Source: CALFER01 sp964472395 (lineage in GTDB: Bacteria; CSSED10-310; CALFER01). From it: 64,000 nucleotides of DNA. Positions 23,078 to 32,597 of the stretch are shown piece by piece; within the stretch, counting starts at the first letter, position 1, and each line of letters opens with the position of its first letter. Location: the NCBI GenBank assembly GCA_964472395.1, contig CAYYMM010000004.1, positions 38,392 through 102,391 of the forward strand. The letters are read 5' to 3'. The translations under genes and the position numbers were made by a program. The notes below the pieces were generated by a model. That model had not been told where the DNA came from and did not search any database. It worked only from the letters and a program-made list of their open reading frames with translations.

Positions 23078-26023
23078 TCAGTCGCCCTTGTAGATGATCG
23101 AGTGTCCGGTCCGACCATCCATGATGACACTCAGGGGTCGCGTCAATCTGACATGGGAGATGAAGCGGCCGGCCGATTCGACCGGTTGCCCGCGGAGCCA
23201 GTTCCAGTCGATCCCGGCCGAGTCCGTTCCGAACGGCACGCTGAAGTAGCCGATATTCATCGAGGTGATGTTGTGGAAGAAATGCGATCCGAACGACGCA
23301 TCGACCTGGAAATCCTCCAGCCCGACTTCGACGATGATCCGGGCGTTTGAAATCTGCGGCCAGATGACGGGGATACCCAGAAACCGATCGCGGGTTCCCC
23401 ATCGCCCCGGCCCGATCAGAAGGTACTTCCGATTCACGGTTCTCAATCGCTGATTGAAGGCTTCGATCTCAACAGCCATCTCCTCGGTACATGTATTGTC
23501 AAACCGTTCCGGCACAACGAAAAGGATATCCGTCAGATCGCATATCCGGCCGTTTCCCATGCTGCGTTGCGTATGGATCAGGACGCTCTCCCGCGAGCGA
23601 TCCTCGAGGTCGACCGTGCAAGCTTCGGATTCCCGGATCAGCCGGTTGATCTGGAGCACATACAGCACAGGTTTTCCCCCGTCACGCTCGTTCATATTCA
23701 CCGCAAATCGCATTTCGAGGGGTGAGTTTAGTCCGGTGTGGATTCTCTCAAGCAACGTCTCCAGTGTCGAGGCAAGCGGGAAGGCGTCATATTTGAGTAT
23801 CGGCGCGAAATCGACGACTCTTGGCCCAGATACGTAGATCCCCGGCTCGATCCGTCCGTTCCCCTCATCCCAGGTCGAGGCGAGCGATGCGAGCACGCCA
23901 TCGCGCTCGGCATCCGTGAGATCAGGCGATACGAGCGTCGCGTTCTCGCCCTTCGAATAATCCAGTGACCCGTTCCGCAGATCGAGCGCATAGAACCAGC
24001 TCTGCAGATCCCGGAGCTTGTCCTCAGTCGTCAGAAAATCGAGTTTCGGGTAGCGGGGGCAGAAGCGGAATGCCTTCTGTCCCTCAGCAATGTATCGGCT
24101 CAACCCCACTGCGCAGACTGCCAGTCCATCCGCCGGTTGGAGATACGAGAAGGGATAAAAGTTATGCGATTGAGCCACGCCGGAGAAATCCGGATAGAAT
24201 CGATCTTCATGCACCCGGCCGATCAGCGTCTGAATCACGACCGCCATCTTCTCCTGCTCGATCTTGTAATTCAGCGACTCGAAGTATTGCCGCGCCTGCC
24301 GGCTGAAAACGGACGCGAAAATCCACTTGATCGCGCGAATCATGCGATCGAGCCGTACTGCGGAATCGGGTTCGTTGTTGGGAAGCAGATAGGTCGGATA
24401 CATGCCGGAGAAGGGTTGAGAAATAGAGTCTTCGAAGAGACCGGACGGACGGACGGCAAGAGGGACGTGGATGTGGTCCAGCCAGCTCGCGAGCCGGGTT
24501 TCGAGTTCCGGAGAGAGTGTTGCGGTGTCGAACCGGCGTAGAACCTGTTCCTCGTCGAGCCAGTAGCAGTCGGCCAATCCGTTTCGCTCGATGAATCGAT
24601 CGAACTCCGCCGTGCCGATAATCGCGGTGAGTGGAATGCGCACCGACACATCCCTCGCGAACCCTCCGGTCGACTCCGACTCCTGAAGCAGCCTGTTGAC
24701 GAATGCAATTCCCCGACCTTTGCCTCCCAATGACCCTTCTGCAAGCCGCAGAATGTAATGATCATTCCCGACGAGTGTCTCATCGAACTCGATGATCCGT
24801 CCGCGGATCTGATCGAGATGCACGGTCTGGAAAATCGAGATCAGATAGGTGCGTAGTTCTTCCGGGGATTTGAAATCCGAGATCTGGACCGGTTTGAGTT
24901 TCTTGGCGATCTGGATTTCGCCGCGCGCCATGAGCCATGCCGAAAAGTGATTCCGGCGCGCATGGAACAGCACCGAATCAATCGGGATCGAAGGCAGGAT
25001 GCGGGCGATTTCATCGAGCGAACCCGCCGATCCGTGCCGCGTGCCGGCAGCGTCGGTGAACACAAAATCGCCGAACCCGAGATAATGGAAGATGAAATCC
25101 TGGAGATCTCTGGCGAGGCTGTTCGAGTTCTTGTCGATGAAGGCGGCGCCGAGTTGAAAGGCGCGATCCCGGTTGACGGTTTCCGACGACTGGAGCACGA
25201 CCGGAACATCGACGACATCGCGGACATGGCGGATCAGATGAATGCCGGCGTCATCATCAAGAACACCGTCTTTAGGATATTGCACGTCCGAAATGACGCA
25301 AAGCAGATACTCGCGGTAAGCCTGTATCAGATCGATCGCATCGTTGTATGAGCGTGCGAGCAGCACTTTTGGACGAGCACGCATCCTGAGCAACCGGCGG
25401 CGCTCATCGAGTTTCTCGTCGGTCATCAGCTTCTGCGTCTGCTTGATGATCTCGGCATACAACGTCGGCAGATAGCGTGAATAGTACTGAATCGAATCTT
25501 CGACGAGCAGAATCACGCGAACCAGACCGATCCGCGTATCCCGGCTCACGTTGACCTTGTCCTCGATATACTTGATCATCGCCAGAAACATCTGGCTGTC
25601 ACCGTTCCAGACGAAGATGTTGTCGAAGCGCTTGTTGAGATCGGGCCGGTCCCTGACGGCCGCGACCTCGCTGTTGTCCTTCAGCAGCAGGAGGATCGGG
25701 ATTTTCGAGTTGATTGCCCGGATTTTCAAGTTGAGATCGAACGGATTCATGTCCTCCAGGCCCATCATCAGAACCACAAGATCGAATTTGTGTGTTCGGA
25801 GCTTTCCGAGCGCACGCTCCCCGGAGGAAACATTGGTGATATAGGGGGCATTGGTCAGGTTGAGCTGGTAGTAGGTGTCGAAGATGCGTTCCGAGATCTT
25901 GCCTTCCTCTTCTAGAGTGAAGGCATCGTATCGTGTCGACACAAGAAGAACCTCACGGACCTTGTAGCGCATCAAATCATGGAATATCTCGAGATCACTG
26001 CGACGGACCGGATCGGAATTCAT
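23078..26023 (-). CDS. Receiver-receiver-PPDK-type ATP-grasp protein
   Basis: A 981-aa protein, third of the PPDK-like paralogues. N-terminal receiver-like domain 1 has lost the phosphoacceptor Asp (VVLMMGLED). Receiver 2 keeps it (CVISDVQYPKDG) and the conserved Lys (AAFIDKNS). Then a linker, the ATP-grasp domain (GSLGGKGRGIAFVNRLL, VRPSGLFEDSISQPFSGMY) and the shared extension (GPGRWGTRDRFLGIP, SFGSHFFHNI). No phosphohistidine or PEP domain. The start is placed at MNSDPVRR because the frame further upstream would translate a terminator hairpin. It could be a phosphorylation-controlled kinase/ligase-like enzyme. Proteins of this layout are usually labelled PEP synthase, but I do not think that activity is supported. 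Confidence 0.7.
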   Translation of the reverse strand: MNSDPVRRSDLEIFHDLMRYKVREVLLVSTRYDAFTLEEEGKISERIFDTYYQLNLTNAPYITNVSSGERALGKLRTHKFDLVVLMMGLEDMNPFDLNLKIRAINSKIPILLLLKDNSEVAAVRDRPDLNKRFDNIFVWNGDSQMFLAMIKYIEDKVNVSRDTRIGLVRVILLVEDSIQYYSRYLPTLYAEIIKQTQKLMTDEKLDERRRLLRMRARPKVLLARSYNDAIDLIQAYREYLLCVISDVQYPKDGVLDDDAGIHLIRHVRDVVDVPVVLQSSETVNRDRAFQLGAAFIDKNSNSLARDLQDFIFHYLGFGDFVFTDAAGTRHGSAGSLDEIARILPSIPIDSVLFHARRNHFSAWLMARGEIQIAKKLKPVQISDFKSPEELRTYLISIFQTVHLDQIRGRIIEFDETLVGNDHYILRLAEGSLGGKGRGIAFVNRLLQESESTGGFARDVSVRIPLTAIIGTAEFDRFIERNGLADCYWLDEEQVLRRFDTATLSPELETRLASWLDHIHVPLAVRPSGLFEDSISQPFSGMYPTYLLPNNEPDSAVRLDRMIRAIKWIFASVFSRQARQYFESLNYKIEQEKMAVVIQTLIGRVHEDRFYPDFSGVAQSHNFYPFSYLQPADGLAVCAVGLSRYIAEGQKAFRFCPRYPKLDFLTTEDKLRDLQSWFYALDLRNGSLDYSKGENATLVSPDLTDAERDGVLASLASTWDEGNGRIEPGIYVSGPRVVDFAPILKYDAFPLASTLETLLERIHTGLNSPLEMRFAVNMNERDGGKPVLYVLQINRLIRESEACTVDLEDRSRESVLIHTQRSMGNGRICDLTDILFVVPERFDNTCTEEMAVEIEAFNQRLRTVNRKYLLIGPGRWGTRDRFLGIPVIWPQISNARIIVEVGLEDFQVDASFGSHFFHNITSMNIGYFSVPFGTDSAGIDWNWLRGQPVESAGRFISHVRLTRPLSVIMDGRTGHSIIYKGD

Positions 26024-26076
26024 GAGGGGTAATCTGCGGCACGTCTCGACAATTGTCAAGACAACCCTGCATCCTT

Positions 26077-26100
26077 CGGGCCTCCGCGTCCGGAGGCCCG
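26077..26100 (-). terminator. Stem-loop downstream of the GEVED protein gene
   Basis: A 10-bp perfect stem (CGGGCCTCCG / CGGAGGCCCG) with a CGTC loop begins 19 bp past the stop of the GEVED gene and lies before the receiver/ATP-grasp gene. There is no U-tract, so it may act as a transcript end or a processing/stability hairpin. Confidence 0.55.
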
Positions 26101-26119
26101 TCACAGAGGAGTTGCGTGT

Positions 26120-28627
26120 TTACTGCTTCGAGCGGGTTCCGAGGAGCAGAGCAAGCGACAGGATGAGGAGTGTCAGCGCGATGCCGGCAGGGGATTGAAC
26201 CGGAACGGGCAGCGGAGTCGCTGTCGGGGTGGCGGTCGGCGTTGCTGTCGGCGTCGGTGTTGCTGTTGGAGTCGGTGTTGCTGTTGGAGTCGGCGTCGCA
26301 GGAATCTCGGGAACATCCAGGAAATAATCTTCGGTTTCACCCAGGAAAAAACTCCCCGGCAACGGACTTGTTCCATCCCAAGGCATCACATGCGTGATGG
26401 GGATATCCGTCACGGTTACCCGGATCCACATCGGCCCGGGCCCCGGATATGCGACAGCCAGGACAGCCAGTCCCGGAGCAAAGGGGCCTTGGTTCTGCAC
26501 AACCCATTCTCCGGGATCCGCCCAATCTCCGTCCCGATTGATGTCGAACAGCACATTCATGAACCCCGGCGGGCCCAAGGACACGATGTTGACCGTTACC
26601 GTCGATCCTGCTCCCCATGCGAATGCGGCTCCATCATCGCCGCCGACGATGATCGAATCATTGTTACAGAAGTTTCCCGTCGGGGGATTGATGTTCGGCT
26701 GCATCGGCCCGTCCTGATCGGTCATCATGTCATCCGCATCCACCTCATAGGTCGGTTGAATTCCCGGGAACGAAATATGAAGGGTGTGTAATGTATCGAG
26801 ATGATTCGCTCCGAATGGCGACCCGATTCCGAACAGGGTGTTGTACTGGGTCGGGAAGCGCGCCTGCGTACCGGACACCGGATACGCGATCATCAGCGCT
26901 TTAGTGCTGTCCGGAGCATCTCCGAATTCCGCAAACGGAGGCGGCTCGGTCGGTTCTCCCGTCGGTGTTTCCGTCGGAGTCGGTGTGGGAGGAGTCGTTA
27001 CGGTGGGAGTGGGAGTCTGCAGTAGCGGGTTACTGTAGATGGACGTTCCCGAGAAGTAGATCGGCTTGGGCATCGGTTGCATTGCCGCCATCGGGCCATG
27101 GCCGGCAGAAATACGGGTCCAGACCAGATCACGACCTCCGCTGGGATACATCCCCACTTTCTTGAACGCCTGATTCGGGAACAGGTCGTCCGCATCCGGG
27201 TCGGAAAGGAACTGATCCGGCATCCACGACCCGGCTGGGACCGGCGAAAAATCCTCGGCGATTTCATAGTCCATCGTGTTCCAGGACTGCCAGGTCACAT
27301 GCATCATCATAATCATGTCACATGAGATGGTCGGGAACTCGGAATCGTACATCATGTCGTCCACGCGATTAAAGAACAGTGCACCCATGCAGGCATAGTG
27401 AATCCCGTTGATCCGTGTGCCATACATGCCCGGATCGGGTCCCGGGAACGAGCTTTGGGGCCACAGCCCGAGGGGATTGACGCCTGGCGAGTAGTTACCG
27501 CGCCCCGGCGTGTATCCATCCGGATCGTTCTGCCCCACTTCGGACATGTAAACGATATGATCGAGATTGTTCACGCGCGAAACGGCGATGTTCGGATAAC
27601 CATCAGCACCCGTGCCCGCCGCCGCGGACACGTCCTGCGGGTTGTTCCAGCTTCCGGCTTGTCCCGCCATCAGATTGACCGATAGCCAGATGTGCGGAGG
27701 TGCCGGATTGGGGCTTCCCGGCGCGACGAAATCATCGTTCCATGTCACGAAGACATCGGACAGATAAAGAAAATCCGACGGGAGATCATGCGAGCACGCG
27801 ATGCTCGGCATCTGAGAATTCGTGGTGTCCAATGCCGGATTACCGTCGACAAGCGCGGAAACATTGTCATCGAACATGAATGGATTCATCCAGTTGCCCC
27901 AGGGTGAACCCTTGTAGAGAATTTCGCTGAAGAAGGTCGAACCGTCCGGCGACAGATAGTTTTCCTCCTGCCAGACGACATGCACTGCATTGTTCGTCCC
28001 GATGCAGATCGCCGGTACGAGACTGTTTCGTCCCTCCATGAAGCTCTGGTACAGCCACCGCCACCCCGCCAGACCGCCCGGCGAAACTTCCCATCCGGTC
28101 TGATCCGGAGGCGGCGCGGGTTCATTGGGGCGTGTCGAGTAGGCAATGTCGTACACACCGCCCTCCATGCTCTCCCGCTGCCAGACAACATGAAGACGAT
28201 CGTTTGAAAGAGGGAACAGAGGGTTGAGGGGATGAGCGTCATATTCGATCGCGATCGATGGATACCGGTCATCCACGAAATCCGCGTCCGTCCCGGCGAC
28301 GGCGATCGGAGGCGCCCAATGGGCCAGCGTCCAGGGCGGCGGGTTCGGGTTCACGCCGTCAGCCGGCGCAAGGCTGTGCGTATAAAAGATTCCCGCCGGT
28401 CGAAAGGGCGCGATCGCGGGGTTGCCCGGAACCATGACCGGAGCGGACTGGCTGTGGAATACGACGTGGAAATACCCGTCCGCGTCCCGCACCATCCGCC
28501 GGCCGTTGTTGAACCCGGTCGCCTCCCATTCACTGCTCATGGCGCCGTCCACCGGCACCGGAAACTGTCCGTATGTAGTTGAAAAACAAAGGAAACAAGC
28601 GATCGCTCCGATGATCTTCCGCATCAT
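26120..28627 (-). CDS. Secreted protein with GEVED domain, Pro/Thr linkers and C-terminal membrane-sorting tail
   Basis: An 835-aa protein. Signal peptide (MMRKIIGAIACFLCFSTTYG). A beta-propeller-like region with repeated VVWQ/VTWQ segments covers about 40-500. A Pro/Thr linker is followed by a GEVED domain (FAEFGDAPDS, NRDGDWADPGEWV, GETEDYFLDV) near 570-775. A second linker of Pro-Thr-Ala repeats comes next. The tail (SPAGIALTLLILSLALLLG then TRSKQ) has the short motif, hydrophobic helix and basic end of an exosortase-type sorting signal. The linker DNA is a short tandem repeat. Probably a surface or secreted adhesin-like protein. Confidence 0.75.
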   Translation of the reverse strand: MMRKIIGAIACFLCFSTTYGQFPVPVDGAMSSEWEATGFNNGRRMVRDADGYFHVVFHSQSAPVMVPGNPAIAPFRPAGIFYTHSLAPADGVNPNPPPWTLAHWAPPIAVAGTDADFVDDRYPSIAIEYDAHPLNPLFPLSNDRLHVVWQRESMEGGVYDIAYSTRPNEPAPPPDQTGWEVSPGGLAGWRWLYQSFMEGRNSLVPAICIGTNNAVHVVWQEENYLSPDGSTFFSEILYKGSPWGNWMNPFMFDDNVSALVDGNPALDTTNSQMPSIACSHDLPSDFLYLSDVFVTWNDDFVAPGSPNPAPPHIWLSVNLMAGQAGSWNNPQDVSAAAGTGADGYPNIAVSRVNNLDHIVYMSEVGQNDPDGYTPGRGNYSPGVNPLGLWPQSSFPGPDPGMYGTRINGIHYACMGALFFNRVDDMMYDSEFPTISCDMIMMMHVTWQSWNTMDYEIAEDFSPVPAGSWMPDQFLSDPDADDLFPNQAFKKVGMYPSGGRDLVWTRISAGHGPMAAMQPMPKPIYFSGTSIYSNPLLQTPTPTVTTPPTPTPTETPTGEPTEPPPFAEFGDAPDSTKALMIAYPVSGTQARFPTQYNTLFGIGSPFGANHLDTLHTLHISFPGIQPTYEVDADDMMTDQDGPMQPNINPPTGNFCNNDSIIVGGDDGAAFAWGAGSTVTVNIVSLGPPGFMNVLFDINRDGDWADPGEWVVQNQGPFAPGLAVLAVAYPGPGPMWIRVTVTDIPITHVMPWDGTSPLPGSFFLGETEDYFLDVPEIPATPTPTATPTPTATPTPTATPTATPTATPLPVPVQSPAGIALTLLILSLALLLGTRSKQ

Positions 28628-28791
28628 GGCACACCTCCAGTCGGTTGTCTTAATATCTAAAGCGGACTCCGTGCCCGCTTCGTGTCCGATGCAAAAGAGA
28701 GCGAATCTCAGTACATCTCAAATATAGGCGAAAAAAAGAAAAAAGTCAAATCGCCGGGGCTGCGAACCTGAAATATCAGCCGACACGACGA

Positions 28792-29799
28792 TCACACGGA
28801 TACTCGCACCGAGGATGCCTTGAACGTCAGCACGATCGTATCGCCGATCCCGAGCGACATCTCGCGGGCTGAGTGCACCGTCACGATCGCTTCGAACACC
28901 ACCCCCGCATCGATCTCGATGCCGACGCGCACCCCTCCCGAGATCTCACGCAGCGAGATGATCGTCCCCCGGAGCCGATTCCGGGCGCTCGATTCGTGGA
29001 TTTCGCGGCTGAGCGTGATATCCGAGGCATCGATCGATGCAATCCCGCGCCCCTCGACCGCCGCAGTGTGCTCGATGTCCAACCCTTCCCGGATCCGGAA
29101 CAGCCATCGCTCGTGCTCGCGCACGCTGACGCCTCGCACTGCATTCAACGCGGCATGCGGCTGGACCCGACCCGATTCGAGCGCCACGGTGCGGTCGGCG
29201 ATCGCGAGTCCCCCCGAGATATCGTGCGTCGCGAGCACGATCGTACTCCCCGCCTCACGCAACTCGAGCAACACGCCCGAAAGCACGCGGGAACCCTCCG
29301 GATCGAGATGCGAGAACGCCTCATCCAGAAGGAGGAGACGGGGTTCGAGCGCCAGGGTGCGCGCAATCGCCGCACGCTGGATTTCCCCGCCCGACAGTTT
29401 TCGCCGCGTGGCATGCCGCTTGTGGTCGATTCCGAGCCATTCCAGGACGCGGGTGACCCGGAGCGCACGATCGGTCGCCGGCACCCCCCGGCAACGCAAC
29501 CCGTACTCGACGTTCGTCTGGACTGAACCGGCGAACAGAACGGGCCGCTGCAACACGATACCCGTGTGGTCGGGGAGTGGATCGAGCGCATCGCAGGGCA
29601 CGATGCGGCCGGATGAAGGAACGAGCAGACCGGCCAGAGCGTGGAGGAGCGTGGATTTGCCCGATCCGTTTGGACCGAACAGGACGGTGATGCGACCCCG
29701 GTCGATCGCGAGTTCCGGGATATCGAGCACGAGACGATCGCCGAAATGCACGGTGAGGTGTTCGATCCGAATCGCGGGGAAAGGTGGCATATCAGTCAT
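28792..29799 (-). CDS. tupC: Tungstate/molybdate ABC transporter ATPase
   Basis: A 335-aa ABC ATPase with Walker A GPNGSGKSTLL, signature LSGGEIQRAAIARTL and Walker B LLLLDEAFSHLD, plus a C-terminal TOBE/Mop-like domain (about 265-335: RNRLRGTIISLREIS). This domain is typical of molybdate and tungstate importers and probably senses the oxyanion. The start chosen is the ATG overlapping the permease stop by 8 bp; an earlier in-frame ATG exists. It is last in the tupA-tupB-tupC operon and would energise oxyanion uptake. Confidence 0.85.
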   Translation of the reverse strand: MTDMPPFPAIRIEHLTVHFGDRLVLDIPELAIDRGRITVLFGPNGSGKSTLLHALAGLLVPSSGRIVPCDALDPLPDHTGIVLQRPVLFAGSVQTNVEYGLRCRGVPATDRALRVTRVLEWLGIDHKRHATRRKLSGGEIQRAAIARTLALEPRLLLLDEAFSHLDPEGSRVLSGVLLELREAGSTIVLATHDISGGLAIADRTVALESGRVQPHAALNAVRGVSVREHERWLFRIREGLDIEHTAAVEGRGIASIDASDITLSREIHESSARNRLRGTIISLREISGGVRVGIEIDAGVVFEAIVTVHSAREMSLGIGDTIVLTFKASSVRVSV

Positions 29800-30451
29800 C
29801 GCGGTGCTCGGAGTCGCGCTGCAGCACATGGAAACCGATGTTAATACACAGCGAGATCGCGAGGAGGAGGGCGCCGAGAATCATGGCTTCGTGGAACTGC
29901 CCCTTGTCGTGCTCCAGCGCAATCACGGTGGTCATCGTGCGGGTGTGGCCGGCGATGTTGCCGCCCAGAATCATCGACACGCCGACTTCGGAGATCGCCC
30001 GGCCGAACGAGGCGATCAGGGCCGCGAGAATCCCGAAGCGGGCTTCGCGGGCGAGCGTCAGATAGAGGCGGAGACGGGAGGCGCCGAGCGAGCGGGCGGT
30101 CAGGGTGAGTGCGGGGTCGAGACGCTTGACGGCGCTGAGCGTGAAGGTCGCGAGGATCGGAGCGACCAGAATCGTCTGACCGATCACCATGGCGGTTTTC
30201 GTGTAAAGCAGGCCCAGGCTGCCGAAGGGGCCGGAACGGCTGAGCAGAAAGTAGACGAACAGCCCGACGACGACGGTGGGAAACGCGAGCGCGGTGTAGA
30301 GGATCGACACGAGCGCGCCTCGGCCGCGAAATCGCTCGATCCCGAGCGCCAATCCGCTCCCGATGCCGGGCAAGGCGGCCAGAATCAGCGAGACGATGGA
30401 AACTTCAAGCGATACACGGATCGCGCCCGCAATGGGGTCGGACGGAATCAT
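29792..30451 (-). CDS. tupB: Tungstate ABC transporter permease
   Basis: A 219-aa integral membrane protein with about five transmembrane helices and the binding-protein-dependent transport fold. The cytoplasmic EAA-like loop reads LGASRLRLYLTLAREARFGILAAL. It begins 6 bp after tupA and overlaps tupC. The sequence resembles the TupB family (ALAFPTVVVGLFVYFLLSRSG). Confidence 0.85.
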   Translation of the reverse strand: MIPSDPIAGAIRVSLEVSIVSLILAALPGIGSGLALGIERFRGRGALVSILYTALAFPTVVVGLFVYFLLSRSGPFGSLGLLYTKTAMVIGQTILVAPILATFTLSAVKRLDPALTLTARSLGASRLRLYLTLAREARFGILAALIASFGRAISEVGVSMILGGNIAGHTRTMTTVIALEHDKGQFHEAMILGALLLAISLCINIGFHVLQRDSEHRDD

Positions 30452-30457
30452 CCCGGT

Positions 30458-31303
30458 TTATTTCAGATTGTCGGGGAAGAAGAGCGTCTGACCAGCCACT
30501 TTGAAGCCTTCGATCGCCTTCTGCCCTTTTTCGGATAGGAGCCACTCCGCGTACTTCTTCGCCTGATCGACCTTAACATGCGGGTGTTTTTCGGGGTTCA
30601 CGACGATGATCGAGTAAGGATTGGCCAGAATCGGCGCACCCTCACTGAGAATCTTCAGGGGGATCTTGTCCTGCATCGACAGAAAAGTGCCTCGGTCCGC
30701 AAGCGTATACCCGGTTTTTTCACCCGCCATGATCAGAGCCTTGCTCATACCCTGCCCGATCGACAGATACCAGTCGCCTTCGGGCTTGATGCCGACCGAC
30801 CCCCAGATCTCGAGTTCCTTGATATGCGTGCCGGATTGGTCGCCGCGCGATACAAAGGGCAGTTTTGAATCCGCGAGTTTTTTAAACGCATCGGTAATCG
30901 TGAGCCCTTTAACATGGGCCGGATCTGATTCCGGACCGACAAGGATGAAATCGTTGTGCATGAGCGGGAGCCGCTTCAGCCCGAAACCGTCTGCCACAAA
31001 TTTTTCCTCGTCCTTGAGACTGTGGACCATCACGATATCGGCATCGCCGTTGCGGGCGGATTCCAGTGCCGCGCCAGTGCCTTTGGCGACCACACGGACA
31101 TCGATGCCGGTTTCCTTCGTGAACAGGGGGTTCAGATAGGACAGAAGCCCGGAGTTTTCGGTGCTGGTGGTCGTTGCCAGCGTGATGAATTGGTTTGCGG
31201 CATCCGGTTGAACCGCTGGTTCCATGGCCGGTTTCGTGTCCTGTGCGCAGGCCAATCCGAGCGCCAGGATCAGGATCGAGAACAGGATTCCGATTTGCTT
31301 CAT
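30458..31303 (-). CDS. tupA: Tungstate-binding lipoprotein
   Basis: A 281-aa substrate-binding lipoprotein with signal peptide and lipobox LGLAC (Cys near 20). The mature start contains ATTTSTENSGLL, the TTTS signature of TupA. Other conserved TupA segments are GTGAALESARNGDADIV and SRGDQSGTH. It should bind tungstate with high affinity outside the inner membrane and pass it to TupB. An AGGAGG-type site precedes the start. It heads the operon, and the molybdopterin genes lie upstream on the same strand. Confidence 0.88.
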   Translation of the reverse strand: MKQIGILFSILILALGLACAQDTKPAMEPAVQPDAANQFITLATTTSTENSGLLSYLNPLFTKETGIDVRVVAKGTGAALESARNGDADIVMVHSLKDEEKFVADGFGLKRLPLMHNDFILVGPESDPAHVKGLTITDAFKKLADSKLPFVSRGDQSGTHIKELEIWGSVGIKPEGDWYLSIGQGMSKALIMAGEKTGYTLADRGTFLSMQDKIPLKILSEGAPILANPYSIIVVNPEKHPHVKVDQAKKYAEWLLSEKGQKAIEGFKVAGQTLFFPDNLK

Positions 31304-31664
31304 GGTGACACCTCCTGGAGGGAAAATGACGGGGTTCGCAGACCCGAACGATACCGGATCCCAAGGTGAGAATCAATCGGGTCACTTAGGCAGGCTCAGT
31401 GACCGGGGTAGCGCCTTCGGGTCACTTCGACAGGCTCAGTGACCGGGGTAGCGCCTTCGGGTCACTTCGACAGGCTCAGTGACCGGGGTGGCGCCTTCAG
31501 GGTCACTTCGACGGGCTCAGTGATCGGGGCCGCTTTCCGTTTCGTCCTTCGACTCCTCGCTTCGCTCGGGCTCAGGACGAACGGAGGAGGGGAATGAGCG
31601 GATCAAATCGCTTTTTTGCAGTTCCCGGGAAGCGAGAGGAGCACGCGCGAGGCGGAAAAGGTGA
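31304..31664. repeat. Intergenic region with four ~40-bp tandem repeats
   Basis: From about 31380 to 31531 four units of GGTCACTTCGACAGGCTCAG plus a short tail repeat with periods of 40, 40 and 41 bp. A diverged inverted element (CGTCCTTCGACTCCTCGC, then GCTCGGGCTCAGGACG) follows at about 31544-31580. The CTTCGACAGGCTCAG core reappears inverted near 54322-54340. It separates the molybdopterin operon from tupABC. No gene is seen. Confidence 0.8.
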
Positions 31665-32597
31665 TCAGTGAGCGTCGATCGAGTGGATCATGCAGATCAT
31701 GTGGCCCCAGAACGTGAGCCATTCCGGTAGCATTTCCTCGACGGCCCGTACCGATCCCGGCATATTGAACACGACGGTGGAACCCTTTAAACCCGCATAT
31801 CCGCGCGTCAGGTACACCGTTCGTTTCTTCGAGCCGAAGGTTGCGCGCATGAACTCCATGATACCCGGAATGATCCGGTCGCAGAACCGCTGCGTCACCT
31901 CCGGCGCGATATCCCGTGGACCGATCCCGGTGCTCCCCGTCGTGAGGATAAAATCTGCGCCCCGCCTGTGCCCCGCTTCGAGCAGTTCCATGAGGCGATC
32001 CGCGTCATCGGGAATCAGATGTCGCACGATGTTCGGATGTCCGCGCCGCCCCGCGAAATACTCCCGGATGATCGCCTCGGTCCGCGCCCCGCTCCGATCC
32101 TCGTAAATCCCCATACTCGCGCGATCGCTCAGCGTGATGATCTCGATCCGCAGCGGACGGAATTCGCATGTACCCGCCATCCCCGCACGGATCTCGCCTC
32201 CCCTCAGCACGCGTCCGAATAGCCCCTCTTTCGGCATGATGCACGCACCGACTTCCTGGAAGATCGCGCATCCCGAGTGGCATTCCTTGCCGATCTGCGT
32301 GATCTCGATGAGGACATCTCCGATGGTGATCCGGTCGAGCACGGCGACCTGCCGGAGATCGATGCCGGAAGTCGTGATGTTTTCGGCGAACTCGCCCGGT
32401 TTCATCGGCCGTCCCGCGCCGTCGAACGCTGCGATCTGTTCGGAGGCCAGTAGACTGACCTGACGATGCCAGGGACCCGCATGGGCGTCGCCTTCGATGC
32501 CATGCCCTTCCCGCAGCACGATCCGCTCAACGGGCGTCTTGACTCCACCTTTGTGCTCGGAGATGTTCACCGCTTCGATTCTGAATCCGATCGTCAT
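31665..32597 (-). CDS. MOSC domain / MogA-like fusion protein
   Basis: A 310-aa fusion. Residues about 1-145 are a MOSC domain, with the conserved Cys in GKECHSGCAIF, of the kind that handles sulfurated molybdenum cofactor. Residues about 150-310 are a MogA/MoaB molybdopterin-binding domain with TLSDRASMG and TTGSTGIGPRD, which adenylylates molybdopterin before metal insertion. It is coupled to moaC by an ATGA overlap. Fusing both domains puts two late cofactor steps in one polypeptide. Confidence 0.88.
   Translation of the reverse strand: MTIGFRIEAVNISEHKGGVKTPVERIVLREGHGIEGDAHAGPWHRQVSLLASEQIAAFDGAGRPMKPGEFAENITTSGIDLRQVAVLDRITIGDVLIEITQIGKECHSGCAIFQEVGACIMPKEGLFGRVLRGGEIRAGMAGTCEFRPLRIEIITLSDRASMGIYEDRSGARTEAIIREYFAGRRGHPNIVRHLIPDDADRLMELLEAGHRRGADFILTTGSTGIGPRDIAPEVTQRFCDRIIPGIMEFMRATFGSKKRTVYLTRGYAGLKGSTVVFNMPGSVRAVEEMLPEWLTFWGHMICMIHSIDAH

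Noticed and set aside
12549..26023. Calling the three PPDK-like proteins PEP synthase or PPDK
   Set aside because: Only the ATP-grasp N-domain is present; the phosphohistidine and PEP-binding domains are missing in all three.
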